Origin: Allomyces arbusculus
Lineage: Eukaryota > Blastocladiomycota > Blastocladiomycetes > Blastocladiales > Blastocladiaceae
DNA length: 64,000 nucleotides
Assembly: GCA_027604705.1 (NCBI GenBank)
Contig: JADHYV010000023.1
Coordinates: forward strand, 124,001 to 188,000
Direction: 5' to 3'
Each line of letters starts with the position of its first letter. Position 1 is the first letter of the stretch. Under the pieces are notes generated by a model that had not been told where the DNA came from, searched no databases, and was given only the letters and a program-made list of their open reading frames with translations. Positions 21,258-31,841 of the stretch are shown here, piece by piece. Position numbers and translations under genes: made by a program.

Positions 21258-24200
21258 TCACGCCGCCGTTTGCCCGGGCGCCGTCTTGCCGGCACAGCTG
21301 TTGATAAGCGTGCGCAGAGTATTGCGCCACTACAATGCGTTGAGGGCAAAGTGAATTCGGAAACACGACATGACGCGGCGCGATCAAGCACAGAAAACAG
21401 ACCTTGTGGCAGTCGGACGGCACGCGCTGGTAGCACGGAATGTGGAGCGTGCCGGCAATTTGCTCGTCGGCCATGGGCACCGGGTCCGAGAACGGAACAA
21501 TGTTCATGCCCCACCGTGTAATGGCCTCGATTGACGTATCCTGCATTTTGGGGTCAGACCAGTAAGCAATGGCGGGCGTGGAACGGAAGACCACGATGTA
21601 TCTGAACGACCAACACACATAATTTTTGTAAGACATGCCGAGCCCGGGGCTCGAAACGCCCACGGCCGGGATCTTGAGCCGCGACCCGACGATCAGCGAC
21701 AGGCCACCGCCGAGACTAGATAAAGTGGGGAGCGTCAGTCAGCCGCGAGAACGCTGCGACACGAAACGAGTCAGCAGGGCGAGGAGCGCACCTATGCCCC
21801 GTGAGGAACACAGTGCGGTTTGGCTTGATGCTTTGCGTCACGTAATTCTCGACGCCCTTGTAGTAGAGGAAATTGGAGAAGGCCACGTATTTCGACAAGA
21901 ACGAGACGAGCGTCGCCGTCGTCTCGCGCGGCCAAATGGCGGCAAACGTGCCGAGATAGCTCGAAGCTTGCAAGAGCAGCGGCGTCGACCAAAGGTGCAG
22001 GTCCTGCAGGATATCCTCGAGATTGTTGGTTCCGCGAATCGCGATGACAGACACGTTCTCGAGCCGAGTCGCGTTGAACTGGAACTCCATGAACCGTACG
22101 CCGCCCTTGCTGCCGTCCGTGTCATCGTCCAGCGAGTCATGCGTGACATTAACCTTGACGTTACGGAGCGCCGGGTTCAGCATGGCAAAATCGACCGCAG
22201 CGGTCTTGTTCGGCTTGTACACGGCGCCCGACAGCGTGACAAAATCGACGAGCGAGAACTGCCCGCCAAATTGCATGTGGCAGTACGGGTAGGGCTGCGT
22301 GACGTTGAGGAAGACGACCTCCTGCGGCGCCGCCGTGCCACCGGCATCGACTATACCTTGCTGTGTGCCGACCGCGAACCCGATCGCAATTGAGATGACA
22401 ACGGCGCCGACAATCAAGCCAATCGTGACCATGGCGTTGACACGCGCGCGGCGCTGAGCACGCACGTGCGTGAGCGGCGCGCCGCCCGCCGACCGCATCA
22501 GGTCGTGCCGGCCGCCCGTCCAGAACGCGTGACCGTCGCGCAAATCAAACGACTGGTACATGAGGACGAGCACGGCCGTCGAGAGCAGGCCGACGTACTG
22601 GTTGGCGACAAACGCGGCAAAGACGACTTTCCCGACAAATGCCACGACCAGCATGAGCGCGGCAATCTGGTGCGGGATGCGCGTTACGAGCAGCGCCACG
22701 TCCTTGAGCAGGTAGCACAGCGCAAACGCGCCGAGGTACCCAAACGTTTTCGCCGTGTTGACCGTCTTGTCCGGGTTGTCCTTTTGCTTGAAGAGCTGCG
22801 CGAGCGACGTCTTGGTCTGCGTCGCCGGGTCGTGGATGTCCGTGAAGTCGGTGAGGGCGAGCGCCGTGAGCCCAAGAATCAGGACTAGCACGCGCACGAT
22901 AAACACGACCACGGGCTCGAGTCGCCGCTGGCCCGTGTAATAGCCGGTGAGCGAACGGGCGTCCTTTGGGTTGGGCGGGCCTACGGGCTTGTTGCCCTTG
23001 TTGCGGGTGGGAATGCAGCACCCAAAGAACGAGCGCAGCCGGAACACGCTCAGGATAGCCATCAGGACGCCGATCGTGATGTAAAGCCCCGTGGCACCCT
23101 ACATTCAAACGCACACGGAACAATTAGTGTTGGCAACAACGAACGGACAAGAGCATGGCCGAATCAATTACCTTTGCCGACGAAATGACACAGAGCGCAA
23201 GAATGACCGCCAACGTCTTCAAGATTTGCTCGGCAAGCGAATCAAAAATATCGAGCCGCGTGTCTTGGCCTGCTGAGGCCACATACATGGCGCGGCGGCG
23301 GTCTGGCTCCAAGATGCCCTTCCACATGAGCACGCAGAACGAGAGGCACCGGAAAATGCGGTTGAGGGCATTCACGATCACGACCGTGATGGCCGCCGCT
23401 GAGCACCAGGAGCACGAAGATGAGTGAGTGAGATCCCCGAAAACTCATGCACACAACCAACGAGGTCTAAAGAAACGCACCTGCAACAAACACGACTGAA
23501 AGAAACGACGCAATCGTCGAGTACCCCTTGACACTGGCAACAATCACACACGGGACCACAAACACGACCGTCAATGCGCCCGCATAGAAGAAGATGCGCA
23601 CGCGATCCTTCAAGTCAGCCTTTTCCTCGGCCGCGGCATTTGCCGCTTCGGCGGGCGACAGTGCGCTGCTGAAAGTGTTGACACGGTCGAGGCGCGCCGT
23701 CTCGCCATCTGATTCGGCAGGGATTCCGCGAGCCACGTCGCGCGGCGAGGGTGGGTCGGGACTGGTGACAAGTGGCACCGTCTGCTGTTGGTAGGGCGCC
23801 TGCGTTGCCGCCTGGAACACCGTGGCCGACGGCGGCGTCGTCGCCTTGTCAGGACCATCGACGTACAGCGACGCCGGTGCCGGGTCGTACGGGCCCGTCA
23901 GGGCAGGTGCGGGCGCTGGAGTCGTGTTTACGGCCGTGGTCGCGCCGGATTGCTGCATCTGCTGCTGTTGCTGCCGCTGCGACGGCGTTGGCGACGGGCG
24001 ACCCGTGGCGGTCGTAGCGTTCGTCGACTTGCGCGCAAGCGCAGCGGCAGCCTGGCGCGCGCGGTACGAGAAGACGGCATTGACGATTCCTTCGACGGCC
24101 CAGTCGACGAGAATGAGCATGAGCCGGCTCGGGACCGTCAGGAAGAAGACGAAAGTCCGGAAGTCGAGGTGCACTTCTTCGGGCCGGAACAAATCGCGCA

Positions 24201-25017
24201 TACGGTCGGCGGTAGTCGCGGGCGCCTGCGTTCCGGGCGAGTATTGCAATTCGCCAAAGTCGTTGTTCTTTTGCGATCTGGGCGTTGACCAGATCCAAAT
24301 GACGAGTCGCAGCGCCGTGCGCAGCCAGGTGCGCGAGAGCGAGAGCACAACAAAGGCATAGAAAGTGCCGGCGACGACGACGAGCCAGGTGAGCGACCCC
24401 AAGTCGACTTGGGTCATCATGTAACTTAGCGAAACCAGCACACAGAACAGAATCGTGATGAGCAGCACCATGCCGCCGAGCATCGCAACCGACGCAAGAA
24501 AATGCACGGCACGGCGCCAGCCGTTGGCGCGATGGAATCGCGTGCGCGTAGGCGGACCAATGTGGTCGGTCGCGAGCGACTGCAAGTACTGTGTCACACC
24601 CAATCCGGCGTTGCCGCGCGACCCACGCGAACCGCGCAATGGCGGCGGCGATGGCAGCGTCTCGAAAGTCGGGCCCGGTCCCGGGCCGACGAGGGCCGTC
24701 GTCGAGCCCGTAACGTGAGCGTCTTGATCGCCGAGAACAGCGTTTGACCCCGCAGGTATGGCCTCGAGCGGGACAGCGGCGCCGTGGTTGTCTTGGTCAG
24801 GGTGAAGAGCACGCAGGCTGCGGCGCGCCATGCGTGAGTTCCATTGTGGCCGCGGCGGGGACGGCGTTGCCATCGGTGTCGGTTCTGGTGCTTGTGCCGC
24901 GGGAGAAGCAAACTGGGCCGTGCGCTGCGATGCGGCGCGCGGCGGGACGGCCCCGGGCAGCGCGGGCGGCATGGGCGGGAGTGCTGCCGATTGCAGCGGG
25001 TCGGGTTCGTCGGCCAT
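21258..25017 (-). CDS. Multi-transmembrane class 3 lipase, paralogue B, 1125 aa
   Basis: Exons (minus): 25017-23481, 23398-23172, 23098-21792, 21715-21619, 21540-21403 and 21329-21258. The plan is the same as paralogue A. A long disordered N-terminus (Pro/Ala/Gln-rich, including a QRQQQQQMQQ run) is followed by many hydrophobic segments and the Lipase_3 domain: VSVIAIRGTNNL and GHSLGGGLSLIVGSRL (elbow split by an intron at the same place as in A). A likely Asp is in PFSDPVPMAD and His in PSDCHK. The shared tail reads WRNTLRTLINSCAGKTAPGQ against WSNTLRTLIASCAGKPAPGQ in A. B has one intron (21618-21541) that A lacks. It clearly arose by tandem duplication with A. Membrane hydrolase activity is inferred; substrate unknown. 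Confidence 0.87.
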
Positions 25018-26169
25018 GGTTGAGTAGAGTGTAGGCCAGCCTGGCCGGGTCTAGGATGAGTCGGGTGGTGGTGCAAACGGCGAAGTGCGGGGAGGGGAGA
25101 GGAAAATTAGTCGCCAAAAACTTGGCGGCGGTGGAGCCAGGTGCGGCGGTGCGCAGGGGCTTGCTTGCCAGGCAGGGAGGGCAGGGAGCAATGCCTGCTG
25201 AGCGAAAGCATTGTAACACACGCCATGGCGAGAATTGCGGTTTGGCCAACCACGCCATATCTGCTCAACGCACCGTCCAGGCCAACGTCCCGGCAACCAT
25301 ATGCATCCGACGAAATGACCCTCCCTAACCTCGTCATTCTGCTGTGCCTGGACAATGCTGCTCGTGCAAGAAAGCGGACCGCGTCCAAGGCGTTACAGGC
25401 TACACTAACCACGGCAGCTTGATCAGACGCAGTCCGACATGACGACCAGCTCGCGCATCATGCTCATCAATGTCACGACCGACGTGTGCACGCGCTGCAT
25501 GGCGGTGTCCAGTGCCTCTATGAAATACATGAGTGTTCCTGTGACATCGGCGCTTGTGCTCTCCACTGTGATGTTCATTTCGAACGTATCTCGCACACGC
25601 CGCACATGCGGGGCGAGTGTCCATGCGCAGCGAGCGGTGCCATTGCATGCGTCTCGCGCCACGTTCTCCGAGACGGTGCCACGGAAAATCATCATCATTG
25701 AGGGGGAAGGAGGATAATCGTGATCGACCAAACCAGTTGCCTGATGGTTTGGCTGAGGCCTGTCTGGCTGATTGGTAGACTGCCCATTTTCAACGTCATT
25801 GCCCTCAGACGTGATGGAAGCTGGTCAGGCTCACGATGGCGAGCAGTCCCTTTCGTTCAACTACAATCCCGGAAATTCATTGAAAATCGTGTGTATTGTT
25901 AAATGAGCGAAATGAGCGATGCGATCACGAGAGATGCAGACGGAAGGCGATGAACCAACGCCAGCAAAAGAAAAACTGTGCGACGCGAGGGAAAGAGAGA
26001 AAGGGAGAAGAGGGTGCAACAATGGGGAAACCAAACGTCAATGGGCGCTCGACCGACAGCAGCAGGAATACAGGGCACAACGGTGTCCAGACCAGCTGGA
26101 CCCGCGGCAATCATGCAAACCCCCTTCGGCCGAAGCGGTCGGCGCCGGCTGTCGCGACCAGGTGCGTGC
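25018..26169. other. Intergenic stretch upstream of lipase B
   Basis: No certain gene. A purine-rich block lies at about 25960-26050. One weak 102-codon open frame (25423-25731, minus) is listed separately. Confidence 0.35.
25423..25731 (-). CDS. Weak hypothetical open frame, 102 aa
   Basis: I do not recognise it. The product has short conserved-looking stretches (CAWTLAPHVRRVRDTFEMN, LMYFIEALDTAMQRVH) but no domain. The phrase MNITVESTSAD has a faint echo (MNVTVEHGLAD) in one minus-strand frame near 28920. Both could be leftovers of a common gene, or chance. Confidence 0.2.
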   Translation of the reverse strand: MVDHDYPPSPSMMMIFRGTVSENVARDACNGTARCAWTLAPHVRRVRDTFEMNITVESTSADVTGTLMYFIEALDTAMQRVHTSVVTLMSMMRELVVMSDCV

Positions 26170-27540
26170 TTACTGTGCAACGTAGGCGAGCTTGTTGGGC
26201 GAGCCCGAGCCGCCCGACTTGACAACACTGGGCGTCGAGTTTGAGATGATTTTGGAGACGATTGTCGGCGCCGACGCGGTCGGGTTCTGGCCGATCAGGA
26301 GCGCAGCGACACCGGCCACGTGCGGCGACGCCATCGACGTGCCCGAGATGGTGTTGGTGCCGCCGTTGTTCCAGGTCGACGTAATCGAGCTGCCGGGCGC
26401 GAAAATGTCGAGGCACCGGCCGTAGTTCGAAAAGCTCGACCGCGTGTCGGTCTTGGTCGTGGCGCCGACCGTGATCGCCGACGGCTCCGAGGCCGGCGAT
26501 GTGTTGCACGCATCCTGGTTCTCGTTACCGGCCGCGACGGCAAAGACGACGCCCGCCGACGTCGCCGCCTTGACGGCCGAGTTCAGCGCGGCAGAGTAAG
26601 AACCGCCCAGCGACATGTTGGCCGCGACCGTCTTGCCCTTGGCCTTGGCCTGCGCGGCAACATAGTTGATGCCGTCAATCACACCCTCGTTGGTGCCCGA
26701 GCCGTCGCCGCCGAGAACCTTAACGGCAATCACGTTGGCAGCCTTGGCCACACCGTAGGTCTTGGAGGCGACCGTGCCAGCCACGTGCGTGCCATGGCCA
26801 TTGTCGTCCTGGTCGACACAGCCGTCGCAAGTCGTCTTGCCCCACTTGGCGCGGCCGCCAAAGTCGGGGTGAGCCGTATAGATCTGTGGGAGGATGGTAG
26901 GAGTGGATGCCGGTGAGTTCATGGGCTAGAAGATACGTGATCGTGGACAATGGCGCAAGATATGTGAAATGGCAAGATGTTGATTCACTTATTGTTCACA
27001 ACTGCACGACACATCAGCGCGCACTCATCGTCGGCCTCCAAAAAGTGCCGAAGTCAAACAGCTAGTACGTACACCCGTGTCCACGATGTAGACGTCGACG
27101 CCCGACCCGGCCGAGCTCGGATAGACGTAGGGCTTGGTCAGATCGAGCGCGCGCTCCGAGATGCGCACGAGGCCCCATGTCGCGCCCGACTGCGACCCCG
27201 ACGCGTAAACGGGCACGACAGGCTCGACGGCAGCCACCTTACTGTTCTTCTGCAACTTGGCGATGAGCGACGGCGAGAACTGGCCCGAGTAGCCCTTGAA
27301 CTCGTCGGAAATGTCGAAATGACGCGCAATCGACGATTCGACAAAGTCGCCCGTGCGCTCCTGCGCGTTCTCGCGCTCGACCTCGGCCGTGAGTGCGCGG
27401 TCAAACGAGGCCTTGTCGGTCCCGGGCTTGAGCGTTACAATGTAACGGTTCGGGTAAGTCTTGACGGCTGGCACAGTCGCGGCCATGGTCTGGGTGGCGA
27501 GGAGCGCCGTCGCGAGCAGAGCAAGGAACGAGGCCTTCAT
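26170..27540 (-). CDS. Secreted subtilisin-like serine protease (S8A, proteinase K type), 393 aa
   Basis: An extracellular endopeptidase made as a pre-pro-enzyme. The signal peptide is MKASFLALLATALLATQTMA. The inhibitor I9 propeptide runs from about residue 30 to 115 (NRYIVTLKPGTDKASFDRAL, FSPSLIAKLQKNSKVAAVEP). The catalytic triad is Asp in YIVDTGIYTAHPDFGGRAKW (completed by splicing exon 1, 27540-27073, to exon 2, 26883-26170), His in NGHGTHVAGTV and Ser in GTSMASPHVAGVAALL. The oxyanion Asn is in AVAAGNENQDACN. Length and order match fungal cuticle-degrading or proteinase K enzymes. It probably serves nutrition. Confidence 0.95.
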
Positions 27541-29699
27541 CTTGTCAAGTTTGAGGGAGTGGGTGGTGCAGGGTGGGGACGGGTCGTCTATCGGTCTAGA
27601 GCAGCGCTGGTCGGCGGTGCAGGTCTAGTTGGCGGCGGGGATACTGGGCAAGGGAGGGCGTAGGCGGGCCGTGATATTTATACGTGAGCGCGCCGGAGCC
27701 GTCGCGTCGGCTTCATCGACCATGTCGGCGTGGCAAAATCGACACGTTCGATCACACCCACGACGCACGCACGCGCTCCGGAGCTCCTTCGCGGTTGCGT
27801 GGATAGCGAATTCATACGCGTGCAACACACACCAAGGTTCGAGAACTCGCGCAAAAGTCGCGATGAACTGGAAACGCTGGTGGCCGCGCCGGCCTCCTTT
27901 GCACGCGCTCTCGCTGGCGCATTGCAGCCAAAATGACCGAGTCGGAGAGACGCCTGACGGCCATGTGTTCTTGCACCAGCACATGATTCGAACTGGGCTC
28001 CTGTCTGCACATCAAGGGTCGGCCTGGAAATTGTGCGGTGATTCTAGTCGCGCAGGAGCGCCATTGAACAACGCAGAGCGTGCCAGAAATTACTCCCAGG
28101 TTCATTAAATATTGATTTTCACTCACATGCGCGCTCCTGCTGGTGGTCAAGAGCATGCCCCACGGACGTGATGACGCGATTTAAGGAACTGATATTTATG
28201 GGCGTGGCGACGCCTAGAGTGCGGTCATTTGCTCTGGTCATGGCAACCGAGGCAGCAGAGGACAAAAGGTGCGCGTGCATCAACGGTATTCAAATGGCCG
28301 GAGGAAGTCTTTTGCCAATAATCTGGCGTTCATGACGGCGCTGCAGCACGTTTTCCCTTTCATCGTTTTGTCCGCAGACTGGGGGACAGCCTGGTGGCGT
28401 GGGGACGCAGTCAGCTCGCCCCGCCACTCTTGTACCACCCTCTGAACAAAGCAACCATCTCCTCATTCGCATGCCCTCGCGTCCTTGCATGCAGTACATA
28501 TGGGCCAGCACTCTGGGCCAAAATCCATCAGTGCTTTCACGAGAATGGACGCAAAATTTACCGAGAGAGGACAGTTATTAGTCACTTCAGGGTGTTCACC
28601 ACTTCGAATGCGGCCCGATGATATGAACAATATATTCAAGCACGCAACCAGAAATCTTCCGCGGAGCCAAAGCCGCCCGATCTTAATGGTGCAAAGCTGC
28701 GCGAGGGGGCACGTGCGGATGTGAGCGGGCAGGGCGAGTACGCAAACGAAGCTTCTAGATTAACTCAATGACTCGCTGCAGGTATCGCCCTGTCGCTTCA
28801 AATTCATGAATTTCCTTGTCTTTCGGCCATTTGCGCACGACCTGCGAGCGGATCACGACACCAACTGCACCGACGTATCCGCTAAGCCATGCTCCACGGT
28901 CACATTCATTCCCAGCACGACTACCGCGCGAAATGGAATCATCAATTCGGGCCATGGCAGCACGCGTCCGACCGTGCCTTTGCGCGACTCCGTCGCGCCA
29001 GTCATTTTCATCAGCGCTCTCGCAACCTATCCAGCAGGGCCTTCTCCATTCCAACCTCACGATTTCGACTTGGGAGGCACCTCTCGCCGCTCCACAAGTC
29101 TCACGCACTCACTCCGCGCCAGCGAGTGCAGCTGCACCCACAGTGATCCCGCCGAATGTACACAAACTACGGTTCGACCCGCCGCGAGGAACGTCAGAGC
29201 AGACTGAGCCGTCGATGTGGCCACGGACGAGTCGGGAAAAGAGGCCAGCCCGAGCTGCACCGCTTTATCGTCTTTCCCGACATTTGCCAGCAAATACCGG
29301 CCGGCACCATGTGAATTTACTCTGTTTGGGGTTATAAATAATGGCAGAGGTAGTCACAACCTCCTCCACCATATCAACGATTGCAGGCGTGTTAGTGAGG
29401 CAGATGATATACTCGGGCGCCGAGAAAAACGGCACGACCGCCTTGCCACTCCTTTCGCTCGCATACAACACCAAGCGCACAACCACATAACAACGGTTAC
29501 GAGGGAAGAATGAAGTGCTGAGCGCGATGCTTCCAGATTTGCGTGCTCGCGTTGCATGCTCGCCTCGCTTGCCAGGGTCGTAAAGGAAGGGAGTGATTGC
29601 CCCAAATGAATTGCACAAGGTTTGTCTCGAGGAATGTTTTTGACACCGGTTGTGATTCGCTTCACAAAGTCACGCTCAAAGCGACAATGTTTTGCGATG
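27541..29699. other. Gene-poor stretch
   Basis: About 2.1 kb with no supported gene. Several open frames of 60-175 codons overlap on both strands without conserved motifs. Together with the relics that follow, this looks like decayed or accessory DNA. Confidence 0.4.
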
Positions 29700-29975
29700 C
29701 ACATGCCAAAGCATTTGCAGCGTTTGCAGATCCGCCAGCCTCACTTGCGCGACATTTACTTGGCCAACCTTGTCCGCCATTTTCGCAGTCACTTACGCAT
29801 CTCGGCTTGCGCAACAGGAGCTCGAGTTGCCACCTCTGCCGCTCCCGTCGAAATTGCGGGCCCTGATGTTGTGCCGGAACCCTTGCAATGGACTGTGGAA
29901 ACGAGTGGGTCCCGGCGCTGCCGCCAACGCTGCGCTCGTTGAGCATCAAACAGACTAAGAATGCCATTGCGCCCT
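29700..29975 (+). pseudogene. Relic of a leucine-rich-repeat gene
   Basis: Three LRR-like phrases follow one another but in different frames: FSQSLTHLGLRN, then LPPLPLPSKLRALMLCRNP, then VPALPPTLRSLSIKQTKN. The L-P-x-x-L-x-x-L-x-L-x-x-N pattern is that of LRR proteins. No single frame carries all three and no start is near, so this is a broken gene fragment. The parent LRR family is not identified. Confidence 0.4.
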
Positions 29976-30205
29976 GGCGCCGTTGCTATTGGATGTGTTG
30001 CCGAGTCGTAGGCCTTGTGATCGCATCACCCTTGCCATTGAACGCTTGTCTTTGAACCTTGCTGTGGGGCAAGCAGCAGTCCGGAGAAATGAAACTAACT
30101 TCATGATAATGCTATCGGTGTTTACTATACGTTTGCGAAGTTTAGTTACCTGGGGCGGTGATTTGGTGGAGTTGAGAAAATGGTCAAAAAGTCAGGGCCA
30201 AATGG

Positions 30206-31195
30206 GTTAATTACGGCCGAGGCGGGTAGCCCGATTCAGCGCCGCCAACCACGATGCGCGCAATCAAATACAGTTCAAAGAGCGACACTTTGTGGTGACC
30301 GCAAACACTTGCCAGCTGGCTCGCCTGGTCATTGCACAGTCGGGAATACGTGTCTGTGAGACTCCACGACGGCGCTGTCGAGAGTTTCACGACCTGCAAG
30401 TCGCAAAACTGAGCGGCCGTGAGAACCTCGCTCGCGATGACCGCCGCGTGCAGGAGCGTGATCACGGTGACGCCCATGCTCACGGTACTGTCGCCGGTCG
30501 GCACCCACTTGAACGCGGTTGTGATCCGGTCTGCCGGGGTAGCCCGTGCTGGACGATGCTGCGAGTGACACGTAAATGACGAGCGGCCCGACATCGGCGA
30601 AGGCCGTGGCCGTGCGCGTCTTGTCACTGCCAGGCGACTGGACGAGGACAACTGGACGAGGCACGCGGCGGAAACATACGCGTCGGTGGTTTGGCCCGTG
30701 AGGGAGTTGAGGTGCTGCACGAATCACGCATAGTAGGGATGCGGTATAAGCGGCGCGTCCCAGTACCGCTCGTAGATGCGCAAATTGGTTTCCAGGTCGC
30801 TCATTTGCGTACTGGTAAACGGCTCGGACTGCAGTAGATAGTGGACGAGAATGGCGGTGCCGAATAGGTCGGCCAGAACGGCCATGACGTCGTCAGCAGA
30901 CCAGTTGAATGATGCAGCGCGGCATGTGAATGAGGTAGAGAAGCTCTTTGATCGTTACTTGCTCGTGCCGCATTTTGATGTTGTGAATGGGGACGTTGAG
31001 CGGGCTGCGATACCCGTGGTGACGCTCTAGTCGAAGCTCGCCAAGAGCTCGTGTCCAGAAGCGAGGTTCTGCCCATTAATACAATCATATGAAGGCCGTG
31101 TGGTGCGAGGTACAGAATTCCAATCACGTTGGCGACAGGCATGAATTGAGCAATGGCCGCAATTTCGGATTCTGTGAGCTGGCCTTGGAGTTGCT
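30206..31195 (-). pseudogene. Second relic of the P-loop NTPase-like gene, N-terminal third
   Basis: Read on the minus strand, pieces in several frames follow the order of the intact protein at 5148-8239. GQLTESEIAAIAQFM matches the PTLSETEIAALTQYL region, and MAVLADLFGTAIL matches MTAMTDLLGTDIL. ERYWDAPLIPHPYYA matches KQYFDAPLVPSPIYA, and AAQFCDLQVVKLSTAPSWSL matches TAGQFRDLQIVRLTSEPTWAV. The P-loop area is also recognisable. The copy stops after the region equivalent to residue 330. It is broken in several places and lies about 22 kb from the intact gene on the opposite strand. Confidence 0.75.
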
Positions 31196-31841
31196 CCGCC
31201 AGTCGCTATGGTCGAAGAGAACCGGTCACGCGTTGAGAAAACGCTCAGCGATGGGAAATGATGACGTCGGTGATTGCAATCACCCGACGGCCATCACCTT
31301 AGCCATGGCAGTGTTAGCGACTTGGGAAAATATGCACACTGCCTCAGAAAGGCGAAAAATTGACTGTCATGTTTGCTCAACAACACGACACGACATCCGT
31401 ACACGCGAGGTCCAACCCAAACAACACACGGAACTCGCCCCCATTGGCGAGAATCACCAAGGCGACACGAAGGACAGGAACATGGAGAGAGGGGGGGGGG
31501 GGGGAAAGCAGAGACGGATCGTCATCAACAGGCGAAGAAAACACAGACCGAACCGACAGTCGGTACGGGTATGGTGCAAGAACATTGGAGGTCGAAAGGG
31601 AGGAGAAAAAAAATTTCAAGAGCGAGCATGGCCGCCAACAAAATGCAAACATGCGTCCTTAGCGCGCAGCTCGGACCGGTCGGCGACTCTGACCCGTTGC
31701 AGCGGACGATAAATATGGGAAAACGGTGCGAAAACCAAAGAAATCAAAAGACCAAAGAAAACGCCAAAGCACTATCAGACATCCACACCGCGGTTCGCTT
31801 CACTATTGGCGCGGCACGACACGGGCCCGCGAACCGCCCCT
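31196..31841. other. Intergenic stretch downstream of the Wee1-like gene
   Basis: No gene seen. A G-run lies near 31490-31504 and an A-run near 31606. Probably holds the 3' end of the kinase transcript. Confidence 0.4.

Noticed and set aside
28755-29108. 117-codon open frame on the minus strand ending KEIHEFEATGRYLQRVIELI
   Set aside because: The ending looks protein-like, but the rest changes character and no family or second exon could be supported.
31485-31505. G-run as a possible third assembly joint
   Set aside because: No Ns and no repeated flank; it may be a natural homopolymer.
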